Below, piece after piece: positions 7,605-16,152 of a stretch of 59,964 bases of DNA. The stretch's first letter is position 1, and every line of letters begins with the position of its first letter. The DNA is taken from the IMG/VR virus record IMGVR_UViG_3300037189_017920, positions 1 to 59,964 of that record; one strand, written 5' to 3'. Made by a program: the position numbers and the translations under genes. This DNA comes from a virus. Under the pieces are notes generated by a model. The model had not been told where the DNA came from, made no database searches, and saw only the letters and a list, made by a program, of their open reading frames with translations.

Positions 7605-8225
7605 GTGGCTCCGTTATCGCCGCAAGAACTGGAGCAAATCCAGAGTTATTTATCGCAGCAAGGCGTTGTCTTCCAACCGGACACGACTGACGCAACAAAG
7701 CGCGAGGTCGTATATGCGGCGATTAATCAGATAACCCGAAACCCGGCTCAGGTTTTTGGTTTTAAGCTCGACGACTTTAACTTTAGTCGTGTTGCATATC
7801 ACTTAGGGTACAATATTGCTACCGTACCTGCTGGGGATTACGCCAGGCTAATTGAAGCTAGTCAGAGTATCCCCAGTGAGTTTTATTACGATAAAATAGT
7901 TCAGCAAGTCGAGCGTTGTGAGGAGGCTGAGCGCTTAACTGAATTGGCAACGGGACGGGCAACCAGTCGCCAGGAGACAATTTTGGGCGACGTCAGCCGC
8001 TCAATCAACATTCAAGATAAAAGAGAGACTGCAAAAATTTGGCGTGAAAACTATTTGTATGAGTGCGACCGGTTAGCACACATGCTTTACGTTCCAAATT
8101 ACCGAGACCCCGTGGCAGCTCGTTACAGATTTGAAAGAAGTGGCGGGGAGTTTATTCAAGCAATACCGGGTCCTCCTGATGTGTCTCGTTCTGATCGTCT
8201 GTACTTTTACGCAAACTGGCGATAA
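7605..8225 (+). CDS. hypothetical head-tail or virion protein
   Basis: 206 residues, mostly helical, beginning MAPLSPQELEQIQSYLSQQG from GTG at 7605 in the context CCGTGGCT, 23 bases after the upstream stop. Contains a charged coiled-coil-like part (QQVERCEEAERLTELATGRA) and an aromatic C-terminus. No family recognised. Its size and position after the capsid block would fit a head-tail connector, but this cannot be shown from sequence. Confidence 0.5.
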   Translation: MAPLSPQELEQIQSYLSQQGVVFQPDTTDATKREVVYAAINQITRNPAQVFGFKLDDFNFSRVAYHLGYNIATVPAGDYARLIEASQSIPSEFYYDKIVQQVERCEEAERLTELATGRATSRQETILGDVSRSINIQDKRETAKIWRENYLYECDRLAHMLYVPNYRDPVAARYRFERSGGEFIQAIPGPPDVSRSDRLYFYANWR

Positions 8226-8260
8226 ACGCTATATTTATCTAAGGACCGTGTAGCGTCGTA

Positions 8261-9928
8261 ATGTCCACGGAAGGCTGGTCAAAAGCCGTAGAACTAGGCA
8301 TGGGGGTCATGCGGAACCCCCAAGTTTTACGCGCTCTTCAAAATGTTCCGGGCGCTACTGCCGAAGCGGTTTCGGACGCGTTAGAGAATTTCGGTCGGGC
8401 TGCCCGTGCTGGTCTGCTTGGACCTGACATCAAGAACAAAGTTACCTATGGCGGACCTCCTGTACCTGCAGGTCCAATTCCGACAAGGCGAGCAGAAGTT
8501 CAACAGCTTCCGTTAGCTTTACGGACCCGCGGTGGTAGGCCCGTTACAGGTTCCGCTCCGCGTCCAACGCCTCGTAACGCCGAGACTATCCGTCTATCTC
8601 GACAGCCCTCCGTGGCTGACACAGCTTCGTTTGAGCGGGCATATCGGCAATTGCGTCCGGGCGAAGCTCCGGGTCAACAAAATCTGTTTGCTGCCCCCGA
8701 ACCACAGTTCCGTACAACTCCTCGGGAACTTCCCTCGTCGGAAGCTGCTAAGACTTTGTACGCGCAGCAGCCCGGCACTTATAACGCTATTCAAACTCTG
8801 GCCGATCGAGCTTCGGCGCATTACGGCGTTCCTGTTACTTTTGATGATCTGGTTGGTCCTAAAGGTACTCTCATTCTTCAAGAATTAGAATACGGGCCTT
8901 TAGCTATTCAGAAAGCTGCTGGTGGAGGCATGGTGCCTCCGTCTTCTGCCGGGCGTTTGGCTGAGTTTGAACCTGGCGGTCCGCTTACCGTTTCCCCTGG
9001 CGGTGCTTTAGGTCGTCCTGCTCCTGCCACCGCCAGCGCCGACAACATCATTGATCTGGATTACAGCGTTATTCGAGATCTTCCTCAAGGCATGCGTGGC
9101 GCAGTCCCGTCCGCTACCACCGATCTAGGCAAAACCGCATCTGGTGCTCGACTGAGCCGCGAACAGTTAATTGCTCTCGGCTTAGGAGCAGGCGCAGTGG
9201 GCGGAGGTACGCTTGCCAGTTACTTACGAGGAGGCGCCCCTCAAGGTCAACCCGAGCAACTTACCGAAGAGCAAATCCGAGGAGCTGCAGCGCAGTTGAC
9301 CGAACAGCCAATGCCCGAAAGCGGGATTGGTTTACGTGAAGCCCCCGTCATGCCCGCCACCAGCGTGGCCGGTCAGATTGGCAGCGGGCCCGCTGTTATC
9401 CGTCAGGACGATCGCGAAAGTAACTACCGCCAAGCTCGGGCCAACGCGATTGCTGCGGCTCTTGGCAAACCAGGCGCACCGAAAGAAGCCGGCCAGTACG
9501 ACAAAATCAGTAAATACTACGCCGAGCGTGAACGGTACGCTAAGCAACCCGAAATGCGAGCCGAGCTGGCTGCTAAGGCTGCCGCATTAGAAGGCATGCC
9601 GCCTAATGCGCTGCAGTGGGCTGCTGCCAACCCCACGCTGGCGTACGAATTACTTAAGCGCGCTAATTCGCGACCTGAGCTTTCGCAGCAAACTCCGCAA
9701 CCGCAGGGCGCGACGGTCGGCACTCAGCTAGGCGACAACTCGCAAAACAATATGGTCGGCAATGCCCAAGCCGCTGCAGCTACCGCCGTGGAAGGTACCG
9801 CGGGCGCCTCAGATTTGGAAGATGCGACACGTCCATTAATTCGTCCGGCTCTTAATCGTGTTCCTCTCGGTGGCCGTTTTGTTCCCTTAGGCGGCTCGGC
9901 CGCATACCCCACCGTTCCTTTCGTTTGA
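8261..9928 (+). CDS. large Ala/Pro-rich virion protein, possibly internal
   Basis: 555 residues, Ala, Pro, Gly and Gln-rich. Helical N-terminus (MSTEGWSKAVELGMGVMRNP), long low-complexity linkers, and one hydrophobic glycine-rich segment LIALGLGAGAVGGGTLASYL near residue 305 that could span a membrane. Such a mix recalls proteins ejected or threaded through the envelope by short-tailed phages; that is inference. Part of a compact plus-strand series with the following genes. No catalytic motif seen. Confidence 0.55.
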   Translation: MSTEGWSKAVELGMGVMRNPQVLRALQNVPGATAEAVSDALENFGRAARAGLLGPDIKNKVTYGGPPVPAGPIPTRRAEVQQLPLALRTRGGRPVTGSAPRPTPRNAETIRLSRQPSVADTASFERAYRQLRPGEAPGQQNLFAAPEPQFRTTPRELPSSEAAKTLYAQQPGTYNAIQTLADRASAHYGVPVTFDDLVGPKGTLILQELEYGPLAIQKAAGGGMVPPSSAGRLAEFEPGGPLTVSPGGALGRPAPATASADNIIDLDYSVIRDLPQGMRGAVPSATTDLGKTASGARLSREQLIALGLGAGAVGGGTLASYLRGGAPQGQPEQLTEEQIRGAAAQLTEQPMPESGIGLREAPVMPATSVAGQIGSGPAVIRQDDRESNYRQARANAIAAALGKPGAPKEAGQYDKISKYYAERERYAKQPEMRAELAAKAAALEGMPPNALQWAAANPTLAYELLKRANSRPELSQQTPQPQGATVGTQLGDNSQNNMVGNAQAAAATAVEGTAGASDLEDATRPLIRPALNRVPLGGRFVPLGGSAAYPTVPFV

Positions 9929-9937
9929 GCCAAAACA

Positions 9938-10372
9938 ATGACTCTGTTTCCTCCGACGACTCCTCTTCCTACGTTTGACCCGACTCTCCCGTCGCGTTTA
10001 CCGGGCGGTCCCTCTGGGCAGTACAAGCCGGAAGTTCCGGCAATTTTTACACCTCAACCTGCCAGCCCAAAAATGCCCGGGTGGGGCGAGCAGCTCAACC
10101 AGTTTTTTACGGGAATTGGCCGTCTTGCCGGCGGCGTGGGCAGCGCAGTCGCTGCTTTTAAAGGAATGCCGATGGCTGGCGCTCAAATGATGAGCCAGTT
10201 TGGTATGGACGACACCGGTGCGAAAACGCCCGAAGATAATGTTGCGAATTTAGAAAACGTCTTAAAAATTCTCCAGCAGTACGGCGTAATTGGGTCTGGG
10301 TCTAAAGGCTCGGAATCCAAGAGCCCTGAGCTGACCTTAGATGTCGGCGCCGGCAACACTCGAATCGGCTGA
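9938..10372 (+). CDS. hypothetical virion protein
   Basis: 144 residues starting MTLFPPTTPLPTFDPTLPSR, nine bases after the previous stop. Proline-rich N-terminus, then a Gly/Ala-rich amphipathic segment (LAGGVGSAVAAFKGMPMAGA) and a helical tail. Similar composition to the large protein just upstream, so the two may be partners. No family recognised. Confidence 0.5.
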   Translation: MTLFPPTTPLPTFDPTLPSRLPGGPSGQYKPEVPAIFTPQPASPKMPGWGEQLNQFFTGIGRLAGGVGSAVAAFKGMPMAGAQMMSQFGMDDTGAKTPEDNVANLENVLKILQQYGVIGSGSKGSESKSPELTLDVGAGNTRIG

Positions 10373-10406
10373 TCTTCAGATCTGTTCTCAAACCCCACGC
10401 GGATAA

Positions 10407-10961
10407 ATGGCCTCGACCTCCACTAACAAAAGCCCCTGTCTTATCGACCGCCCGTTTCTGCGTGGGGCTCGAATTACCAGTTCAACTGGTACCTGTGATT
10501 CAACTAATCCGAATCTGACGGATCTGATTCAACTTGTTCGCGTCGGCGATCTGCCGTCCGAGGATGCGGCGCTAGTCGAAGACATCACCGTCGTTAGTAA
10601 CGAAGGTTATCGCGACAACAGTGGCGTACGTACCTGCGAACTTGGCTTGTACGTTTATGCGCCTAATCAGGCTGCGCCTTCGACTTCGTCTGCGTTGATG
10701 ATCGGGCGCGTCGAGGTCGGCTTAAGTGGTTCGACTCAAGGGTATCCACAGAGCGTGCAGTTGTTCGCAACTAACGCTCCGGTACCTCAAGTCGGCAACA
10801 CGAACCTGTTGGCTCCAATTCAAATCGGTAAGAGCGAAGGGCTGTACTTAGAGAAGGGTTACATTCTCGCCGTGGGTTACTTAGGCGCGGGCCCTGCTGC
10901 TGTGTCTGGTGGTTTAAGTCCTTCTGGTATCACTGTGTGGGCTCAGGGCGGATTCTATTGA
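10407..10961 (+). CDS. structural protein, probably beta-rich
   Basis: 184 residues, starting MASTSTNKSPCLIDRPFLRG. Alternating hydrophobic and polar residues with many Gly, Ser and Thr suggest a beta sandwich. One base separates its stop from the next ATG. No specific motif. Position among tail or head completion genes suggests a virion part. Confidence 0.5.
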   Translation: MASTSTNKSPCLIDRPFLRGARITSSTGTCDSTNPNLTDLIQLVRVGDLPSEDAALVEDITVVSNEGYRDNSGVRTCELGLYVYAPNQAAPSTSSALMIGRVEVGLSGSTQGYPQSVQLFATNAPVPQVGNTNLLAPIQIGKSEGLYLEKGYILAVGYLGAGPAAVSGGLSPSGITVWAQGGFY

Positions 10962-10962
10962 T

Positions 10963-12504
10963 ATGGGCCGCCGTAAGGGGTCTGATAATTTTGGTTTTCG
11001 CGAATTAAAAGCTACAAAAAGCGTAGAGCTGCCTAAAACTATACGAGGAGCGGATAACGTTCAAGAGTTATCTAATCCTCTTTCGTTCGATCGCCGCTTT
11101 CGTCCGGCGTTAAATACAAAGGATTTCAGTTTAGTTAGCGAGTACGATTACGCGTCGCTTTGGACTCGTTGGCGCCGTGGCTATGAGTTAGCCATGTACT
11201 CGCAGCAGGCTTACGACGGCCTTACGTATTCGTTTAAGTACTATCCGACAGGCACAACCGGCGTAGGTGTTTACCTGCCTGGAGTCTGTTTTATGTACCC
11301 GACGATGCGCTCGGATATGCGCATGTGGATGGTCGGCGTCCGCCCCCGTAATTCTTTCAACTTCTTAGACGTCGGTTACTCCATAACTTCTGTAACGCAA
11401 TACGACGACAGCACATACGCTGTTCGGCTAAGTTCCAGGTTTGGTGCTCCTGTCTCCTTTTTTACTGGAGAAGTCGTTTCTAATAAGTTTAACGCGGACG
11501 GTACAGAGAAAGCGTACAACTACAATAATTACACAGTTACAGCAGTTGGTATAAACGATGTACCAAGGTCTCCTACGTATGCCCCTATATTCAATACTTT
11601 ATTTTTATCTGTTGCGAGAGATAAAAGCTGGTCTGTCGTCGACGCGAATACGCTAGCGGTTCCTGCCACGGGTGCTCCCCTCGTAGGCGAATACTTGACT
11701 ACGGAGATGCGGGCACAGTGCACCTGTCCAGACTTCTTAAGTCGCGAAAATGTAAATCTCTGGGAAACAAGTCTCAAGAAACGATATCCGTTTACTCGTG
11801 TTCAGAACTTGGACCCCGGTATTTACGACGCCGGTGCCGGGCGTACGCCCCGCGTGGTCAACGCTCCGGACGACCCCGGTTTTGCACGTTCCTTTGGTTT
11901 TATATACCTCAACCAAATTTACGATATTCCCAAGTTCGATGAGCGCCCTTACTCAGATCCTAACGTTTATTACTACCAGCCTAAATGGTGCAAACACATA
12001 TATGCTGCTATGTGGGACATGCAGTTGCGTTACAACCAACAAAACGCAACATCTCCGTGGGTGTTACATCAACCAAGTGACGAACCTTTAAACGAGTACT
12101 ACCGAGAAAAGTTCGACAAAGATTTAGCTAAACAGTCTGATTTTTTAGAGAGGGAGAGAAATCTGGTTTGGTGGCAGCGGCACAGTCCTGCTAAGGACGC
12201 TATGCCTAATCGGATGATGAAATCCGATATGTATAACATGATGAGTAAAACATTAAACTCAGGCGATTTAGACAGCTTAAACGAACTTAGAGCGCCTTCG
12301 TTTGAGATGTATACATTTGATGAGTTTAATCCGTTTGAGCCTATTACGTTGACTGGACTTCAAGTTTATGACGGAGGCACATATACTGCAGGCTCTAACG
12401 TCGTGTATCCTGGGTCGCCGGTTCGAACGCTTGACGGCAGCACATACGCTAACGGAACTCAAATCCCGCCTCTTGCGTATTCTCTGAACGGAGGAACTTA
12501 CTAA
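10963..12504 (+). CDS. large virion protein with SWIM-like zinc motif
   Basis: 513 residues, Tyr-rich. CTCPDFLSR at about residue 251 and WCKHIYAAMW about 90 residues later together make CxC...CxH, the zinc pattern of SWIM domains, here with an unusually long spacer. The rest (SEYDYASLWTRWRRGYELAMY and others) looks structural. The stop overlaps the next start as TAATG. SWIM domains bind zinc and nucleic acid or protein; a structural zinc site in a virion protein is the simplest reading. Confidence 0.55.
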   Translation: MGRRKGSDNFGFRELKATKSVELPKTIRGADNVQELSNPLSFDRRFRPALNTKDFSLVSEYDYASLWTRWRRGYELAMYSQQAYDGLTYSFKYYPTGTTGVGVYLPGVCFMYPTMRSDMRMWMVGVRPRNSFNFLDVGYSITSVTQYDDSTYAVRLSSRFGAPVSFFTGEVVSNKFNADGTEKAYNYNNYTVTAVGINDVPRSPTYAPIFNTLFLSVARDKSWSVVDANTLAVPATGAPLVGEYLTTEMRAQCTCPDFLSRENVNLWETSLKKRYPFTRVQNLDPGIYDAGAGRTPRVVNAPDDPGFARSFGFIYLNQIYDIPKFDERPYSDPNVYYYQPKWCKHIYAAMWDMQLRYNQQNATSPWVLHQPSDEPLNEYYREKFDKDLAKQSDFLERERNLVWWQRHSPAKDAMPNRMMKSDMYNMMSKTLNSGDLDSLNELRAPSFEMYTFDEFNPFEPITLTGLQVYDGGTYTAGSNVVYPGSPVRTLDGSTYANGTQIPPLAYSLNGGTY

Positions 12505-13250
12505 TGACTTCCACACCTGTTGTATTTCTATTAAAAAGATCTGGTCTCGCGTCAGATAGACCTAGCGGTACGATCTTGACGCCCGGCGAACCGGCAATTT
12601 GTTTCGCCGCCGTGGATCCCGGCGTCTATTTTGAAGATTCTGCCGGCTCTATTCGAAAAGTTGGACCGCCGCACTACGGCACTTCCGGACCTAACTCCAC
12701 GCCGGCAGGGCTTCCTGGAAACTCAATCGGCGAATTATGGACTGACTCAAACGGCGGTTACGCATATTTAAAAGTTTGGACCGGCGCAGCTTGGAAGAAA
12801 GTTGATTCCGGATACGCCGATGTCGCCGGTACAGCGCTCAGTGGAACGTTTGCTTCACAAGCCGATACAGCAATTCTGGCGTCAGGCGCTGTACTTGCGT
12901 CAGGAGCTATTGGAGCACGTATTGCATCAGGTACCTTAATTGCGTCAGGTGCTATAACTGCTAATACAGCAACGCTTTCTTCGGGTTCGGTCTTAGCCTC
13001 TGGCGCAATCGGTGCGTTCTTAGCTTCGGGCGCAATTAGCGCATCAGGTGCTGTTTCGGCTAATACAGCAACCTTGGCATCCGGTTGCATACTGGCCTCA
13101 GGAGTTGTTGCTGGAGCCAGCGTGGTTAGTAGCGGACTACCTACAGCAGCAAGCTACCCGTCAGGCACCTTCTACTACACGGTGTATGGATCCGGTGCGT
13201 TCACAGCCGGACTCTACATTCGTGCCTCGGATACCTGGCTTCTGGTTTAA
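12504..13250 (+). CDS. fibre protein with ASGA repeats
   Basis: 248 residues. The N-terminal third is an attachment-type domain (LTPGEPAICFAAVDPGVYFEDSAG, then GELWTDSNGGYAYLKVWTG). Residues ~110-215 repeat short Ala-Ser-Gly units (LASGAVLASGAIGARIASGT and similar), as in an elongated trimeric shaft. A small C-terminal cap follows (YPSGTFYYTVYGSGAFTAGL). Starts on the upstream stop (TAATG), so the two are probably translationally coupled. Confidence 0.65.
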   Translation: MTSTPVVFLLKRSGLASDRPSGTILTPGEPAICFAAVDPGVYFEDSAGSIRKVGPPHYGTSGPNSTPAGLPGNSIGELWTDSNGGYAYLKVWTGAAWKKVDSGYADVAGTALSGTFASQADTAILASGAVLASGAIGARIASGTLIASGAITANTATLSSGSVLASGAIGAFLASGAISASGAVSANTATLASGCILASGVVAGASVVSSGLPTAASYPSGTFYYTVYGSGAFTAGLYIRASDTWLLV

Positions 13251-13777
13251 TTCCTGAGAGTGCTCTTGAGGAACCACGAGGCTTTGAAGCTTGCCCCGAC
13301 TAAGTCGGCCATGTAGTTCTCGACGTCAGGCGCTTGAACCTTTCGAGCCAGTGTGCCTACGTCTTTTGCCATGAAGCCACAGGTCTCAAGATTTTTCAAA
13401 TAAACCGTTAGGGCTTCGCGGGCTTCGTAAGATTTAACGTGCTTAAAGCCCTTGTATGCCGTCAGCAAACCTCGCTGACACATCGGCATAAGGAAGTCCA
13501 TCGACCGCACGAACTCAGCAATGGCGTCGAACTGAGTAATGTGTGCGTCGTACTGACCTTTTAAGAACTCGTGGATGGGTAGAAAAAGCGGCCCCTCGAT
13601 GTTTAAGTGAATTAAGTGACTCTGTGTGTAGAGCTGGTGTACATACGACGAAAGAGACACCAGCGAGAGGATTAATTCCTCCACTGGTGCCTCGGTTTCG
13701 ACTTCCGGGCCTTCGTTGGGCTCAACTTCCCCGTCTGTAGGAACCTGAGCCGTGTTGAAAGAACCGGAAAACGTCAT
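13247..13777 (-). CDS. dps: Dps-like ferritin (DNA-protecting iron-binding protein)
   Basis: 176 residues. After an acidic N-terminal extension, IHLNIEGPLFLPIHEFLKGQ and FDAIAEFVRSM match the Dps signature (HxNxxG, then LHE, then DxxAE). Ferroxidase ligands H57, H69, D84 and E88 are present; the aspartate usual a few residues after HE is replaced by Lys. The C-terminus SWFLKSTL also fits the family. Dps oxidises Fe(II) with peroxide and shields DNA. Encoded opposite to the surrounding virion genes, next to a minus-strand HTH gene, so the pair forms a separate cassette. Convergent with the fibre gene, overlapping by four bases. Confidence 0.8.
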   Translation of the reverse strand: MTFSGSFNTAQVPTDGEVEPNEGPEVETEAPVEELILSLVSLSSYVHQLYTQSHLIHLNIEGPLFLPIHEFLKGQYDAHITQFDAIAEFVRSMDFLMPMCQRGLLTAYKGFKHVKSYEAREALTVYLKNLETCGFMAKDVGTLARKVQAPDVENYMADLVGASFKASWFLKSTLRN

Positions 13778-13785
13778 GATCTAGC

Positions 13786-14049
13786 TCAAATGGTGCAGTT
13801 AGCTGCCGTGGCAACCTCGTCTTCTACTTTAGTGGCAGAAGAACTCTTGAGGTAATCCTCCAGAGCGCTCTTGTTGACACGGTACAGGGACTTGGCGCCG
13901 TTGGGCTGCAGGTTCACGTACACCGACTTGGGCCAACCGCCAGGCTGACTCGCTTCAGATAACGCAATGCGCTTGCGGACAAAACCGGAGCTGCAGTTCA
14001 GTAATTCAGCTGTTTCTGCGATGGTGAGGAGAGATTTACCTTCCGACAT
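13786..14049 (-). CDS. excisionase/MerR-like small HTH protein
   Basis: 87 residues from the ATG at 14049 (MSEGKSLLTIAETAELLNCS). TIAETAELLNCSSGFVRKRI is a winged-helix HTH_17/excisionase-type reading head, followed by a wing with Tyr-Val and a basic strand. Ends in VATAANCTI. Upstream of the start on the minus strand lies AT-rich sequence (TAATATATA around 14080) that could be its promoter. Probably a regulator of itself and the Dps gene just downstream; no recombinase is nearby. Confidence 0.65.
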   Translation of the reverse strand: MSEGKSLLTIAETAELLNCSSGFVRKRIALSEASQPGGWPKSVYVNLQPNGAKSLYRVNKSALEDYLKSSSATKVEDEVATAANCTI

Positions 14050-14178
14050 TAGAGAAGCGGAATAAAAGCAACGGCTATATATTACCTTTATTTGCTGTGT
14101 GCGCAAGCGTATGTGCCAAACCTAATGCCTTTTTTATGTTTCGGTTGGTATGCTTGTAAGAGCCACCTGAGACCAAAA

Positions 14179-14424
14179 ATGATTCGGCTAGCAGGAGAGG
14201 TCTTTAAAGGGTACAATCAGCCGAAACGAGACGTTCAAAGCGGCAAAGAGTACTCCGTGGCAGCTAAAGAAGGCAATACGGTGCGCCTAGTCCGCTTTGG
14301 CGACCCCAACATGAAGAACCGCAGCAACGAACCGGACCGTAAAGCTGCGTTCAGGTCTCGCCACAGCTGTGACGAGCAAAAAAGCAAACTGAGCGCAGGA
14401 TACTGGTCCTGTAAAAACTGGTAA
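14179..14424 (+). CDS. small basic phage protein (KPKR...RFGDP...SAGYW type)
   Basis: 81 residues from ATG at 14179 (MIRLAGEVFKGYNQPKRDVQ). The run RLVRFGDPNM, then AAFRSRHSC and SAGYWSCKNW match a small basic protein widespread in phage genomes of many hosts. It has conserved Cys residues and no assigned function I know of. It starts 129 bases right of the divergent HTH gene, so the region between is a control region. Confidence 0.7.
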   Translation: MIRLAGEVFKGYNQPKRDVQSGKEYSVAAKEGNTVRLVRFGDPNMKNRSNEPDRKAAFRSRHSCDEQKSKLSAGYWSCKNW

Positions 14425-14543
14425 ATTTGTACCTTTTGTGATCTGGGTACAGTGGTCCCTGCGCGTCGCCTGGCGATACTGGTCGAAGTGTTGTCGCTCA
14501 GCTACCTTGACACGGTTAAACTGAGAGTACTTGGAGTCCTTTT

Positions 14544-14795
14544 ATGGCTTCGCGTAAAGGGGGGAACATCGAATGCGGGCTTACGCTCGAAGACGAATTT
14601 GTGTTGACTCGAATCAGAGCCAAAGCTCACTCGTTAAAAAGCAAAGACCGAGATTCGTATCTTTGGAAGACTATTCTTAAATTAATATGTACAGAGCGCG
14701 CTTATAAGACTGTTTTAAAAGAAGTCGGCGTCCGCGTGGATACAAATATCAATTTATTCGACGACGAAGACACCCAGCCTGCTGATCATGCCTGA
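14544..14795 (+). CDS. hypothetical small protein
   Basis: 83 residues, starting MASRKGGNIECGLTLEDEFV. Basic and helical in the middle (RIRAKAHSLKSKDRDSYLWK), acidic at the end (FDDEDTQPADHA). Preceded by GGAGTCC. Overlaps the next start by eight bases, so it is coupled to the lysin gene. Not recognised. The 119 bases before it hold no gene or clear terminator that I can see. Confidence 0.5.
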   Translation: MASRKGGNIECGLTLEDEFVLTRIRAKAHSLKSKDRDSYLWKTILKLICTERAYKTVLKEVGVRVDTNINLFDDEDTQPADHA

Positions 14796-16152
14796 CACAA
14801 CCAGCCGCCGTCTCGGTCTTACTCCTGCTGAACGTAATGCTCTAATTCTGCTTAGCGGACTTGAGGCTCATCGCGGAGGCGCTGGTCGGGATATTGCTGC
14901 TGTTACTGCCAACGTTATCAACCGACGGTTAAGCGGTAAATATCCGGTCAATATTTTAAATATTGCTAAACAGCCGAACCAGTACGCTGCTGTGTTTCCC
15001 TACACGATGCAGCAAATTAGCGACCCTACTTTCGGTCGTAGGTTGCTCGGCAAAGAGTACGACAGGGTTGCGGCGGTTGTTGATAATCCGTCTTTAATTG
15101 CACAGGAGATTAAGAATCTTAGAGGTGCTACAGAGTTTAGGGGACAGGCCAACTTAAAATATAAAAAGCCAGAAGATTACATGGCGGATCCCCGCGGTAA
15201 CTTCTATTTCAATTTCAGTCCAGATATTCAACAGAAAGGTTTAAAACTCTTCGGATCGCCTACGCAAGCTCCGACCTCCGCCGCTCCTGTACCTAGTCAA
15301 AACCCCTCAGTTTCTCCTGGCGCACCGGCCCCCGCACTGTTTGACCTAAAAGGAGCGATCAAAAAATTCTTGCTGCGTTCTTCTATAGAAGGTCTTGCGG
15401 CCCCCACCGTGGGCGCAGGGGCAATTGCTCTGCAGCAAGAGGCCGACGCTCTGCGAGATAGCGGTAACGACAATGCGGCGGACATTAAAGAGTCGCAGGT
15501 GATGTCCAGTCTGTTAAGCGATACTCAGAAAGAAACAGGGCTCAGTCCGTCCAGTTTAATACAGGGTTTGCTTGATATTAAGCTACAGCAACGAGAGTAT
15601 AATAATGCAATTGAAGGTTCGTCTCAGAATTTAACCGCGAGTCAAACTGCCCAAGGCATCGGAACAAATGCCGCAACCGGTGCTCGAATGGCTCAAGGCA
15701 TCTCTTATCCGGGAGCTGTGGTCACGTCGCCAAGGGATGTTACTGGCGAACCCGGACTTGATTTTGCTTTAGCAGGCGGTCGCGGCGCGATGTTTGCATC
15801 GCCTTTTCGAGCGCAAGTTTTAAAAGTTGTTCGAGAAGCCAATTCGGCTAATCGCGGACCCGGCGGCCGTGGCTATGGAAATTATGTGGAATTGCGAGGG
15901 GTTACGCCCGAAGGGAAACCTTTCGATACCCTGATCGCTCACTTCGATCAACTTAATCCGAATCTTCGCCCAGGCATGACCATTGAACCTGGAACTCGAA
16001 TCGGAACCCAAGGAGAAACTGGACGGGCTACTGGTCCTCATATTTCGATGGATTTCTTCGATCCTGGCGAACCATCCGCAAGCAGTGATATTTTGAGGCT
16101 ACGTGACATTGTTGCTAGTAGAATACAAAAAGGATTATCACCGTTTGGATAA
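14788..16152 (+). CDS. virion lysin: SleB-like hydrolase domain plus degenerate M23 peptidase domain
   Basis: 454 residues. The N-terminus (LLSGLEAHRGGAGRDIAAVT, VINRR, then QPNQYAAVFPY) fits the SleB/CwlJ cell-wall hydrolase fold with its early Glu and NR motif. The middle is Pro/Ala-rich and helical. The C-terminus follows the M23 lysostaphin layout (SPFRAQVLKVV, GYGNYVEL, GTRIGTQGETGRATGPH), but the first zinc His is Glu (EPGLDFA for HxGxDxA) and HLH is HIS. The M23 part is therefore probably non-catalytic. Likely a virion-borne peptidoglycan enzyme used at entry. Confidence 0.65.
   Translation: MPDTTSRRLGLTPAERNALILLSGLEAHRGGAGRDIAAVTANVINRRLSGKYPVNILNIAKQPNQYAAVFPYTMQQISDPTFGRRLLGKEYDRVAAVVDNPSLIAQEIKNLRGATEFRGQANLKYKKPEDYMADPRGNFYFNFSPDIQQKGLKLFGSPTQAPTSAAPVPSQNPSVSPGAPAPALFDLKGAIKKFLLRSSIEGLAAPTVGAGAIALQQEADALRDSGNDNAADIKESQVMSSLLSDTQKETGLSPSSLIQGLLDIKLQQREYNNAIEGSSQNLTASQTAQGIGTNAATGARMAQGISYPGAVVTSPRDVTGEPGLDFALAGGRGAMFASPFRAQVLKVVREANSANRGPGGRGYGNYVELRGVTPEGKPFDTLIAHFDQLNPNLRPGMTIEPGTRIGTQGETGRATGPHISMDFFDPGEPSASSDILRLRDIVASRIQKGLSPFG

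Noticed and set aside
12758-13090. Minus-strand open frame opposite the ASGA repeats
   Set aside because: Produced by the repetitive plus-strand codons (APEA/APDA pattern); no start signal.
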